A stretch of 64,000 bases of DNA from Duganella zoogloeoides (GTDB lineage: Bacteria > Pseudomonadota > Gammaproteobacteria > Burkholderiales > Burkholderiaceae_D), in NCBI RefSeq assembly GCF_034479515.1, contig NZ_CP140152.1, positions 744,001 to 808,000 of the forward strand, written 5' to 3'. Position 1 is the stretch's first letter, and the number at the start of each line of letters is the position of its first letter. A program made the translations under genes and the position numbers. Shown in pieces: positions 34,599 through 42,470 of this stretch. A model generated the notes under the pieces. The model was not told the DNA's origin. It searched no databases and was given only the letters and a program-made list of their open reading frames with translations.

Positions 34599-35192
34599 AT
34601 GCATAATCTGCCGCGCGCGGAAGTCAGAAATTTATTGAACCGGATCGCCAACCGCGACGATCAAGCATCGAGAAGGCTGTACAGCGTGTATCAGCCGCAA
34701 TTGTTTGCCTATGTGCGCTACCGGGTCTGGAGCGACATGAGCGCGGAGGAAATCACGATGGATAGTCTTTTTATCGCCTTTGGCAAGCCAGCCGCCTACA
34801 ACGGCCTGTCGGAGTTTTCCACCTGGCTGTGCGGTATCGCCAACAACCGCATCCGGCAATGGCGGCGCGACATGGCCACCGAACTGGAAACGGAAGAACT
34901 GACCGCCGCGATCGCCGACAAACACGGCAACCTCGACTGGAACGTGCTGACCGGGATCGAGCAGGACGAAGCCACACAGGCGATCCTGCTGTGCATCGAC
35001 AAGCTGCCCGCCAGCCAGCGCGAAGCGATCTACCGTACCGCCGTGGAAGAGGAGGGACTGGCCGAGGCCAGCCGCGACATGGAAGTGCCGGAAGGCACGC
35101 TCAAGTCGCGCCTGTTCCACGCGCGCCAGCGTATCCGCGACTGCCTGGCCCGGGCCTTCGGCCCCGACTACCTGGGAGGCAACCGTGGCTGA
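34599..35192 (+). CDS. ECF-like sigma-70 family sigma factor (module B)
   Basis: A 197-residue sigma factor. Region 2 is at about residues 25-90 (ASRRLYSVYQPQLFAYVRYRV, then FSTWLCGIANNRIRQWRRDM). Region 4 is at about 130-190 (LPASQREAIYRTAVEEEGLAEASRDM and PEGTLKSRLFHARQRIRDCL), with the usual helix-turn-helix. It is the first gene of a coupled operon with a membrane protein (8-bp overlap) and an exported caspase-like protease. The divergent operon of lipoproteins and zinc-ribbon proteins is a plausible target. The ribosome-binding site is weak. Confidence 0.9.
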   Translation: MHNLPRAEVRNLLNRIANRDDQASRRLYSVYQPQLFAYVRYRVWSDMSAEEITMDSLFIAFGKPAAYNGLSEFSTWLCGIANNRIRQWRRDMATELETEELTAAIADKHGNLDWNVLTGIEQDEATQAILLCIDKLPASQREAIYRTAVEEEGLAEASRDMEVPEGTLKSRLFHARQRIRDCLARAFGPDYLGGNRG

Positions 35193-35811
35193 CTACACCG
35201 ACGACGACCGCCTGCGCCTGCGCGAGCTGCTGCCGTTTTACCTGAACCGCACGCTCGATCCGGCCATGCAGCAGGAAGTGGAGGCATGGCTGGCGCATGA
35301 CGCCAACGGCCGCCAGGAACTGCAATTCCTGCAGGCCGTGACGACTGCCGCGCGCCAGCGCGTGGCCGAACGCGCACCGCTGGCCGGCTACGAGGCGCTG
35401 GCCGCGCGACTGGAGGCCAGCCGGCCACCGGCGCCAGCCTGGTGGCAGCGCTGGTGGCAGGGACTGGCTGCCGCGCGCTGGGCGCCGGTCGGCGCGCTGG
35501 GGGTGGCGCTGATCGCGGTGCAAATGGGCTGGAACGTCTATCGCCTCGACCAGCAAACGCCCACGGTCAGCTATCGCGGCACGGCCGCGCAGCCGGCGCG
35601 GGCAGCCGACCTCAAGCTGGTGGTGCGGCGCGACGCCCGCTTTGCCGACCTGGCCGAACTGCTGGTGCAAAACCGCTGCCACATCGTGTGGGGACCGTCG
35701 GTATCGGGAGAATTGTGGATCGCCCTCGACGAGCCGGGCAGCGCCGAACCGGTGCGGGCCCGCCTGGCCGCCTCGCCGCTGGTGGAAGACGTGCTGCTGG
35801 TGCGCCGATGA
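35185..35811 (+). CDS. Putative anti-sigma factor, single-pass membrane protein (module B)
   Basis: A 208-residue protein starting at a GTG (35185) with GGGAGG 5 nt upstream. The N-terminal 75 residues look like an anti-sigma fold (LRELLPFYLNRTLDPAMQQEVEAWL). A Trp-rich segment, one membrane helix (ARWAPVGALGVALIAVQMG) and a periplasmic domain (LKLVVRRDARFADLAELLVQ) follow. It matches the protein at 26049-26831 in plan and C-terminal motifs. It overlaps both the sigma gene and, by ATGA, the caspase gene, so all three are coupled. Anti-sigma function is inferred from context. Confidence 0.8.
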   Translation: MADYTDDDRLRLRELLPFYLNRTLDPAMQQEVEAWLAHDANGRQELQFLQAVTTAARQRVAERAPLAGYEALAARLEASRPPAPAWWQRWWQGLAAARWAPVGALGVALIAVQMGWNVYRLDQQTPTVSYRGTAAQPARAADLKLVVRRDARFADLAELLVQNRCHIVWGPSVSGELWIALDEPGSAEPVRARLAASPLVEDVLLVRR

Positions 35812-37193
35812 GACCTCGGCGCCGCACCTTGCTGGCGCTGCTGGTGGCAGCCGCGTGGCCAGGCTTGCCTGTCGCGCGCGCCGCCGAACCGGTATCGGCC
35901 CCGCCCGAACGGCAGGCGCTGGTGATCGGCAACGGCGCCTACAACAACGGCTTGCTGCCCAACACCCGTGCCGACGCCGACCTGATCGCCGGCGCCTTGC
36001 GCCGCGCCGGCTTTCGCGTGACGGTGGCCAAGGACCTGGGCCGCAGCGCCCTGTACGACACGGTGCGCCAGTTCGCCACCGGCCTGACGGCCGGCGCCAC
36101 GGCGGTGGTGTACTACGCCGGCCACGGCATGCAGATCAATGGCGTCAATTACCTGATCCCGACCGATATGTCGCCCACCAGCGAAGCCGGGGTGGCGCTC
36201 AAGGCGTATCCGCTGTCGGCCCTGCACGAACGGCTGGCGCTGGCGCCGTCGGCGGTCAACATGGTGATCCTCGACGCCTGCCGCAACAACCCGTTCCAGC
36301 CGATGCCGGCCGTGCGCATGCGCGCCATCGGCAACCTCGGCCTGGGACCGGCGGTGGCGCCGCGCGGCACCCTGGTGGCCTATTCGACCGCGCCGGGCCA
36401 ATTGGCCGAGGATGGCACCGGCCGCAAGAACAGCATCTATACCGAAACGCTGGCCGGCCTGATCGGCCAGCCGGGACTGCCGGTAACCGAACTGTTCCGC
36501 ACCCTGGCCGACCAGGTACGGCGGCGCACGCTGGAAGACCAGCAGCCGTGGGTGGAATCATCGCTGGTGGGCGACGCCTATTTCCGGCCGCCGCCGGGGC
36601 TGCGCTATGGCGCGCCGATGGCGCCGGACAAGACCGGCGCCGTTGCCGGTGCAGCAAAGCCGGCGGGCCGCTACCGTTCCGGCGACAAGCCAGGTGCATT
36701 GGGCAGCGAAGGCGATGCGGCCTGGTACCGCCACCTCGACGAGCGCGGTTGGACCGAGCTCGACTGGCAACTGCAGCAACGCGTCGGCCAGTCCGGCGCC
36801 GGGGAAGTGGCCGAACTCAAGCGCCGCGCCGCCAGGGGCAACGTGGTGGCCATGACCACCCTCGGACGCATCGAGCAGGCCTGCCAGGGCGGGGCCGGAC
36901 GCGCCGCCTGCAGCAAGCGCGCACGCCAGTGGTTCCAGCAAGCGGCCACGCTGGGTTTCCCGGTGGCGCAAAACGAGTTGGGCGAGATGTACTACGAAGG
37001 CCGCGAAGTACCGAAAGACCTGGCGGCCGCGCGCCGCTGGCTGACCCAGGCAGCGCAGGCCAACTACCCGCGCGCCCGCATCAACCTGGCCCAGCTCGAC
37101 ATGATGCAAAGCCGCTCGCCGGAGGCGGTGCGCAACCTGCTCGACACGCTGATGAAAAGCAACCAGTCGATGATGGCGCCGCCGGGACGCTGA
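35808..37193 (+). CDS. Exported caspase-like (C14) protease with Sel1-type repeats
   Basis: A 461-residue protein. It has an N-terminal signal peptide with a twin-arginine-like start (MRPRRRTLLALL), then a caspase/metacaspase p20-like domain (about residues 34-260). The catalytic His is at about 106 in YYAGHG and the Cys at about 158 in LDACRNNPF. A linker and two to three Sel1/TPR-like repeats occupy the C-terminal 130 residues (AARQWFQQAATLGFPVAQNEL-type and AARRWLTQAAQANYPRARINL-type units). Both catalytic residues are present. Its location is predicted to be the periplasm. It is coupled by ATGA to the anti-sigma gene, which suggests that it acts in or is controlled by the same signalling circuit. 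Confidence 0.88.
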   Translation: MRPRRRTLLALLVAAAWPGLPVARAAEPVSAPPERQALVIGNGAYNNGLLPNTRADADLIAGALRRAGFRVTVAKDLGRSALYDTVRQFATGLTAGATAVVYYAGHGMQINGVNYLIPTDMSPTSEAGVALKAYPLSALHERLALAPSAVNMVILDACRNNPFQPMPAVRMRAIGNLGLGPAVAPRGTLVAYSTAPGQLAEDGTGRKNSIYTETLAGLIGQPGLPVTELFRTLADQVRRRTLEDQQPWVESSLVGDAYFRPPPGLRYGAPMAPDKTGAVAGAAKPAGRYRSGDKPGALGSEGDAAWYRHLDERGWTELDWQLQQRVGQSGAGEVAELKRRAARGNVVAMTTLGRIEQACQGGAGRAACSKRARQWFQQAATLGFPVAQNELGEMYYEGREVPKDLAAARRWLTQAAQANYPRARINLAQLDMMQSRSPEAVRNLLDTLMKSNQSMMAPPGR

Positions 37194-37221
37194 TGCCCCG
37201 GCGGAGACCATGCTCAGCAAA

Positions 37222-37243
37222 CGCTGCCGAAACGTCGGCAGCG
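37222..37243. terminator. Hairpin between convergent genes
   Basis: CGCTGCCGA, loop AACG, TCGGCAGCG: a perfect 9-bp stem between the 3' ends of the caspase gene (plus) and the lipoprotein gene (minus). There is no T run on either side. It could act as a bidirectional transcript end or as a 3' stabiliser. Confidence 0.55.
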
Positions 37244-37253
37244 CTATCGCGCG

Positions 37254-38882
37254 TTACTTGACCAGCGTCTTCTTGTAGGCGATCGAATAGGTCAGCTTGC
37301 CGGTCGGCGTGACCAGGTCGTCCAGCGCCTTGGTGTCGAGCTTGCCTGACCAACCCAGCGACGCGGCCGTATTGCCACCGCTGACCACGTCGGTCGCCTG
37401 CAACGCCACCATCGCCTGCGAGGCCTTGAGGATGGCCGACGAGTAGCTGGCGCTGCTGGTCAGATCGTAGCCGGCCAGGTCGATCTTGCTGCGCAGCCAG
37501 TCGCCCCAGTAAAACTCGAGGAACTCGGTGCTGGCCTCGGGCACGATGTAGCCGGCGTCGCGGGTGAAATACACCAGCGCGCGGTACGGGTCGTTCGCCA
37601 GCGACGCCAGGCCGATTTGCTGCGGCAGCTGGCCGGTGACGATGGCGCGGTTGGCGCCGTCCTTGAGCCACACTTTTTTGCTCGACTTCATCTGGGCCCA
37701 GAAATCGACTTCGTTCAGCTTGCTCAAATTGTCGGTCAGCTTGACCCACACTTTCAACTTGTGATTGACGCCGCCATCGGCATCCCAGAACGCGCTGAAG
37801 GTATGGTGGCCGTCGGTCAGGTACAGCTTGCCGCCGGGGCCCACGACCACGGTTTTCATATCGCCCGGCTTGGTGCCCACCGGCGACTTGCACGCGAACG
37901 TGGCGGGTGGCTTGATCAGCGTGGCGCCGGTGACATTGGCGGTCTTGGTCACCACGTCGTCCTGGCCGTTGGCCTCGCATAGTTCGGCAAACTTCTTCGG
38001 CTTGTTGGTCTTGTCCATGATCAGATCTTCGGCGCTATAACGGCCGAGCTTGTAATAGATCTGGTCGTAGCCGACTGCCGGTTGAGTAGGCAGCAATTCG
38101 TCCAGCGCCACTTCGATGAATACCGGCGCAGCGGTCGTGCCGGGCACCATCGCCATCAGTTGCTGCTGGCGCGCGGTCGGGGTGGCAGGCGCGGTCAACA
38201 GCGCCGTGCCGGTGGCACGCGGCACGCTGCCGCCGGTGCTCTGCGCCAGGATGGCGCCGCTGGTGTTGACGATGTCGATATCGGTACCGCTGACCTTGAC
38301 CGCCAGCTGGTCGAGCAGCTTGTCGGCGGCATCGGTACTGCTGCCGGGCACCAGCGGGCCGTTGACGAAATCGTAGGTGGCAGACACACCCATGGCGCGC
38401 ATGGCATCGGCCAGCGCGGTGGACAGCTGGGTTTGCGCGGTGGCGATTTTTGTCCCATCGACGGCTGCCAGCTGGCTGGCGCTGGTGGTAGCCGGCGTGG
38501 CGCCGAGCAGTTGCATGGCCAGCACCGACGTCAGCGGAGTGACATTGACGGCGGTCTCCTTGACTGTGACCGCGTACTGGGCGCTGCCCGAGGTCGGCGT
38601 GACCGTCAACAGGAACGGCGCGGCAGCGCTGGCCGGCAGTTTCAGCACCAGCTTGCCGTTGGCGTCCGTGGTGCCGGTACCCACCGTGGACTTGGCGGCA
38701 TCCTGCACCGTGACGGCGGCGCCAGCCATGGCCTTGCCGGTGGCGGCCACCACGGTCATGGCGCGTACCGGCGTGGTGTCGAGGTTCGCATCGCCACCGC
38801 CGCAGGCGGCCAGCAGCAGTGGCAGGGTGAGCAGCAAAGGCAGGCGTGGAAAACCGGTAGGGCGCTGGCGCGTCGAGTGCAT
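37254..38882 (-). CDS. Lipoprotein with ParB-like nuclease-fold domain
   Basis: A 542-residue lipoprotein with lipobox LLLAACGGG, an Ig-like/carboxypeptidase-regulatory-like domain (about 30-110; KAMAGAAVTVQDAAKS) and a middle region. The C-terminal domain resembles the ParBc_2 family (YDQIYYKLGRYSAEDLI, then LYLTDGHHTFSAFW with a DGHH motif). ParB/sulfiredoxin-fold domains are normally cytoplasmic, so a secreted lipid-anchored one is unusual. The start at 38882 has GGAG 6 nt upstream and gives a good signal peptide. It is the last gene before the genomic island. The catalytic role is unknown. Confidence 0.78.
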   Translation of the reverse strand: MHSTRQRPTGFPRLPLLLTLPLLLAACGGGDANLDTTPVRAMTVVAATGKAMAGAAVTVQDAAKSTVGTGTTDANGKLVLKLPASAAAPFLLTVTPTSGSAQYAVTVKETAVNVTPLTSVLAMQLLGATPATTSASQLAAVDGTKIATAQTQLSTALADAMRAMGVSATYDFVNGPLVPGSSTDAADKLLDQLAVKVSGTDIDIVNTSGAILAQSTGGSVPRATGTALLTAPATPTARQQQLMAMVPGTTAAPVFIEVALDELLPTQPAVGYDQIYYKLGRYSAEDLIMDKTNKPKKFAELCEANGQDDVVTKTANVTGATLIKPPATFACKSPVGTKPGDMKTVVVGPGGKLYLTDGHHTFSAFWDADGGVNHKLKVWVKLTDNLSKLNEVDFWAQMKSSKKVWLKDGANRAIVTGQLPQQIGLASLANDPYRALVYFTRDAGYIVPEASTEFLEFYWGDWLRSKIDLAGYDLTSSASYSSAILKASQAMVALQATDVVSGGNTAASLGWSGKLDTKALDDLVTPTGKLTYSIAYKKTLVK

Positions 38883-39144
38883 GGGAGCTCCGTTGGGAAA
38901 ACGCGTGAGCATACCGGGGGAATGTGACGGCTTTGTTACCGGTGGAGCGGGGTAACTGCCGTGTTACATCAAAATAATGTCGTAGCGTTTTTTGATGGTC
39001 TACTGCAATCTATTGGCGTCCAAAATCGATGCTAACCATTTGATTTTTATAGGTTTATTGTCTAGTGTAGTACATTGACGTCCCGTGCAGTCGCAACTAT
39101 TATGTGTAGCTACGTGTGTAGCTAATGACATAAAAGGTGCATCG
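38883..39144. other. Chromosome/island junction region with direct repeats
   Basis: This 262-bp gene-free stretch is where base composition shifts from the GC-rich chromosome to the AT-richer island, at about 38,940-39,000. Just before the integrase start are two copies of TGTGTAGCTA (39103-39112 and 39115-39124), spaced 12 bp apart and possibly a recombinase-arm or regulator site. No tRNA gene is seen, so the usual tRNA attachment site is absent here; the other end of the element is outside the window, so att sites cannot be paired. Confidence 0.45.
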
Positions 39145-40440
39145 ATGGCAGGTAAGACTAGTTTGGCGGAAGGATTGCAACCCCTTCAATTGCAGCATTG
39201 GATCAGAGCAGTGAAAAGCGGCGGTTGTCCCTCGGTTACAGATCCTGAGACGGGCATCACGCGGGAATTGCCTCTACCTTTAGCGCGTTCGGACGGAGGC
39301 GGCCTTACGTTTACCTTGTCCAGCACTGGGACCGCTAGTTGGATTTTAAGGTACCGGACTGCTGGCAGGGCGAAAGAACTCACCATCGGAAACTTTCCTG
39401 ACATCGGGTTGGCTGATGCCCGAAAGATTGCCCGCGAGAAGCGCTCGGAGATCGACAAGTCTGGTGACCCCGCGATTGACAAGCGACGGGTGAAGGCCTT
39501 GGCACTAAAGGCTTGGACGGTGCGCGAGTTGATCGACGATTATCGTGACAAAATCATGAGCGGTTTAGGAGCCAGTACTCAAAAAGGCTACGGGCGCAAC
39601 CTAGGTCGCATTCAGTCCAGGTTAGGTTCGTATATGGTGACGCAGGTGTCCGCGCTGGATATCGTAGAGTTGATCGAGTCCGTCGGCGCGCCGTGGGTTG
39701 AGTCCCGCACGTTGCTTACCACAGCTCGAATGCTGTTCCGACATGCAGCTGGCCGTAAGCTTGTAGCGACTAATCCGTGCATTGGCATTGAGCTCAGCGC
39801 ACTGATGGGAAAACGGCCAGCAACGAAGCGGCGTCTGATGCTGAATCGCGATGAACTGCTGCTGTTGATGGGGGCAGACATGAATCGTGAAAATGCCTTA
39901 GCCGTTCGCGTGCTACTTGCTACAGCCGTGCGTTCTGGAGAACTGCGGATGGCGAAATGGTCGCATTTTGATTTCAAGCGTGACATCTGGAGCATTCCCG
40001 AATCGAAAACGGGCCCGGGAATTCAGATCCCGCTCACTGAGCCGGTGAAGATTTGGCTAGATGAGATGAAAAAGCTTGCGCGAGATTCTGCATTTGTCCT
40101 GCCGGCTCGCGGTGACTACAAGAACGCTTCCTCAACAGGTGATAGGCCGATTAATCCGAATACTATTGGATCGGCTATTGAATTTTGGCTCACGGAGCAC
40201 ACACCTAACGTACGACGGTTCACGCCACACGATCTGCGTTCGACCGCAAAAAGTCAGATGCGTGCTTTAGGCGTTGCGCGGGACATCACAGAAATGTGCC
40301 TGAATCACAAGTTACCTGGGATTGAGGGCATCTATGACGTGCACAACTATTTTGAGGAGCGTAGACAAGCGCTTTTGGTCTGGTCCAACTTTTTGCTTAG
40401 TGTTGAGCGAGAGTCCATAGCGCAACAGAAGAAAAAATAG
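39145..40440 (+). CDS. Tyrosine recombinase (integrase) at the island edge
   Basis: A 431-residue site-specific recombinase of the P4-type integrase group. The N-terminal DUF4102/Arm-like domain (residues 30-125; STGTASWILRYRTAGRAKELTIG) is followed by a core-binding domain and the catalytic domain. Catalytic residues visible are the Arg in TAVRSGELRM, HDLRSTA (H-x-x-R) and the C-terminal Tyr in YDVHNYFEER. It is followed by a rho-independent terminator and stands at the point where GC content drops. It probably mobilised the island. The start at 39145 has AAGGTG upstream. Confidence 0.92.
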   Translation: MAGKTSLAEGLQPLQLQHWIRAVKSGGCPSVTDPETGITRELPLPLARSDGGGLTFTLSSTGTASWILRYRTAGRAKELTIGNFPDIGLADARKIAREKRSEIDKSGDPAIDKRRVKALALKAWTVRELIDDYRDKIMSGLGASTQKGYGRNLGRIQSRLGSYMVTQVSALDIVELIESVGAPWVESRTLLTTARMLFRHAAGRKLVATNPCIGIELSALMGKRPATKRRLMLNRDELLLLMGADMNRENALAVRVLLATAVRSGELRMAKWSHFDFKRDIWSIPESKTGPGIQIPLTEPVKIWLDEMKKLARDSAFVLPARGDYKNASSTGDRPINPNTIGSAIEFWLTEHTPNVRRFTPHDLRSTAKSQMRALGVARDITEMCLNHKLPGIEGIYDVHNYFEERRQALLVWSNFLLSVERESIAQQKKK

Positions 40441-40485
40441 AAACCGATTTCCCCGCTTTGTGGCGCGTTAAAACAGTAGCGGTAT

Positions 40486-40509
40486 GCGCTGATACCGGTC
40501 AGCGCTTTT
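40486..40509 (+). terminator. Rho-independent terminator of the integrase gene
   Basis: GCGCTGA, loop TACCGG, TCAGCGC followed by TTTT: a perfect 7-bp stem 45 bp downstream of the integrase stop codon. Confidence 0.7.
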
Positions 40510-40855
40510 AACGGCTTCTCTGGCCGTTTAAGTGGCTTCTCTGGCATCGTGGTTTGCCGATCACACTGAGTTCGGCTTCGGACGTGCGATTCTGCGGCTC
40601 TAATGGCTGTTTACCACAAAGTTATTTCGTTGTCAAAATACCTACATTTCATGTTAAAATGTTAGTGCAACGCTCGTTCGAGTCAGCATCACACCATGCT
40701 GGCAGAGTTTGCTCATCGCGACATCGCCTACGCCGAACCCAGCCCTTGTAATCGAAGTGCTCGGTATCTGCAACTTCACACCCGACCATCACATTATCTT
40801 GTAGCCGATTCAGGCAGGTACTGTCGCGCCCATTCATTTTCCATTGGAGTATTTC
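40510..40855. other. Gene-free stretch of the island
   Basis: About 345 bp without a convincing gene. It begins with two copies of GGCTTCTCTGG (near 40514 and 40531). A possible promoter on the plus strand is TTGTCA (40630-40635) with TTAAAA (40654-40659), 18 bp apart, pointing to the gene at 40856. Two short open frames (40554-40751 and 40696-40914) lack ribosome-binding sites and overlap this leader, so I reject them. Confidence 0.4.
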
Positions 40856-41365
40856 ATGACTACGATCCCAACCATCGTTACATCCACTGCGGCTGGATTT
40901 CAGCCTGCATTTAAACCTGTTATCACGCAGGACCGCCACGCTTGCGCGCTGGCCTCTATCGCCATCATTGCATCCGCCACACTTGCCGACGTGTTTGCAA
41001 AGGCTGAAGAACTCGGTATGCCAGCAACTGGTCCATACAACCATGTGCTGGATGGCGATTTCTTGGCAGCTCTACTCGCAAACTTTGGCTGGACTGCAAC
41101 TATATGGAAGGAATGCACGAAGGTCTCAACGCTGCCAGATCTGTCAATCGCGATGGTTGACTACGATGCCGACTGGGAAATAGGTCGCCACGTTGTAGTC
41201 CACCGGGCGAAAGCCAGTCACGATGCGAAGATGGTCACGTACGCCATCGATCCGACGGCCGAGAAGCCTGCACTGCATGTCAGGACAGACTTAGAGGCTT
41301 TGGCGCCAACGTGGTACATCGGCGTTCATCCCATGGGTAAAACAGGTGTAGGTTCTAAGAAATAA
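40856..41365 (+). CDS. Papain-like (C39-like) cysteine peptidase homologue
   Basis: A 169-residue soluble protein without a signal peptide. The residues fit a papain-fold triad: Gln25 and Cys30 in TQDRHACALASIA, His112 in EIGRHVVVHRA and Asp132 in YAIDP, in the order and spacing of peptidase C39-like proteins. The ATG at 40856 has GGAG 6 nt upstream. It stands alone between the island integrase and a divergently placed XRE regulator. Such single-domain C39-like proteins occur in mobile elements. The substrate is unknown and activity is unproven; a leader-peptide or toxin-processing role is only a guess. Confidence 0.6.
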   Translation: MTTIPTIVTSTAAGFQPAFKPVITQDRHACALASIAIIASATLADVFAKAEELGMPATGPYNHVLDGDFLAALLANFGWTATIWKECTKVSTLPDLSIAMVDYDADWEIGRHVVVHRAKASHDAKMVTYAIDPTAEKPALHVRTDLEALAPTWYIGVHPMGKTGVGSKK

Positions 41366-41459
41366 CATAAGAATTAGTAGCAGCGAGGGAAGGTCGAACT
41401 TTGCCTACGCTGCTGCGAAATCAGACCCCGGGATCTGCGGTGGCATTTTCGTGCTGCGG

Positions 41460-41795
41460 CTAACGTAGGCGCGACTTAGGCGGCTTGGGAGCATCAGGTT
41501 TTGCCTGGTTGGATCGTCGTTGCAAGGCATCAGGTTCGAGTGACACGTCAACTGATGCGAACAGATCCGCTAGCGTAATTCCGAGGGCATGGCAAAGGGT
41601 TGCAAGCGTCAACACCGATGGGTTACCTACTCCTCGTTCAATCTGAGAGATGTAGGTCCGATCAACCTCCGCTTCAAACCCAAGTGCTTCCTGGGATTTG
41701 TCTTTCACATGTCGGTGCGCCTTTAAGCTTTTTCCAAGAGCAATTCCTACCTTGTTCGGTACGTCCCCTTTTACATTGGTATTGGTCGCTCTCAT
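41460..41795 (-). CDS. XRE-family transcriptional regulator
   Basis: A 111-residue DNA-binding protein. The Cro/C1-type helix-turn-helix covers residues about 18-75, with the recognition-helix region VDRTYISQIERGVGNPS and the following TLATLCHALGITLADLF. The N-terminus and C-terminus (PKPPKSRLR) are basic tails. It diverges from the LemA gene; the 141-bp gap holds an imperfect inverted repeat that may be its operator. It probably regulates itself and neighbouring island genes. Confidence 0.9.
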   Translation of the reverse strand: MRATNTNVKGDVPNKVGIALGKSLKAHRHVKDKSQEALGFEAEVDRTYISQIERGVGNPSVLTLATLCHALGITLADLFASVDVSLEPDALQRRSNQAKPDAPKPPKSRLR

Positions 41796-41936
41796 AAAGT
41801 GATCATGAGGAAAAAGAGACCAACAATCGACGGCTTATAAACTACAGATAATTGTTGTGTATACTCATCATAAATGAGAATGTATACCCTGAGAAACTTT
41901 TTATCTTGGCTAAACATCACGGAAGGTTACAGAAAC
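41796..41936. promoter_or_regulatory. Divergent promoter region with imperfect inverted repeat
   Basis: At about 41855-41890 the sequence has GTATACTCAT and ATGAGAATGTATAC, the arms of an imperfect palindrome around CATAA. The left arm contains a TATACT that could be a -10 box for the LemA gene. This would be a natural site for the adjacent XRE repressor. Inference. Confidence 0.4.
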
Positions 41937-42452
41937 ATGAGTACGGAACAGTTGTACATGCTGCTTGCAGGCATCGTGATCATTGGTCTATCGACTTTGT
42001 ATGTAGGTATCTACAACAGCATTCAGCGACTGATCAACGTAATTCCCGAGGTCGCCTCGAACATTACGGTGTTGGCTCAGAAGCGAAAAGACCTTATCTC
42101 AAAACTGCTCAGCATCGTCGACTCCTACGGTCTGCACGAAAGCGGCATCGCTACACGTGTAGCAGCTGAGTTTTCCGGAAGCCAAATGAGTGGCGGGGGC
42201 GCTACAAGTGTTGTCGCGCGCTTGGCATCGCTGCGCATGGCCTTTCCGGAGCTCAAGGCAAATGGTCTCTACAGCAGTTTGATGGATGAACTTGCGAACG
42301 TCGAAACTCAGATTGCCGACCGGCGTGAGCGGTACAACTCGACGGTGCGTGCCTACAACACGATGCTCGCGCAGTTCCCCAACAACATCTTGCTGAAGCC
42401 GCTGTCGCTGCGGCCGAAGCAGTTCCTAACTGACCAAGAACTCTCATCCTAG
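41937..42452 (+). CDS. LemA family protein
   Basis: A 171-residue membrane protein. It has an N-terminal hydrophobic helix (YMLLAGIVIIGLSTLYVGIY) and a coiled helical body with the LemA-like region VIPEVASNITVLAQKRKDLI and a late YNSTVRAYNTMLAQFP. LemA proteins are four-helix inner-membrane proteins of unclear biochemical role. The start at 41937 is preferred over the upstream ATGs because it opens the hydrophobic helix and follows GGAAGG. The next gene, 18 bp downstream, is a zinc-ribbon membrane protein, and the two probably form an operon. Confidence 0.82.
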   Translation: MSTEQLYMLLAGIVIIGLSTLYVGIYNSIQRLINVIPEVASNITVLAQKRKDLISKLLSIVDSYGLHESGIATRVAAEFSGSQMSGGGATSVVARLASLRMAFPELKANGLYSSLMDELANVETQIADRRERYNSTVRAYNTMLAQFPNNILLKPLSLRPKQFLTDQELSS

Positions 42453-42470
42453 AACAACTCGGAGAATCCG

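Noticed and set aside
38883..39144. A tRNA or tmRNA gene as the integrase attachment site.
   Set aside because: No tRNA-like cloverleaf or TTCRANNC-type arm was found on either strand of this stretch.
40554..40914. Two short plus-strand ORFs upstream of the C39-like gene.
   Set aside because: No ribosome-binding sites, Arg/Ser-rich translations, and one overlaps the start of the supported gene.
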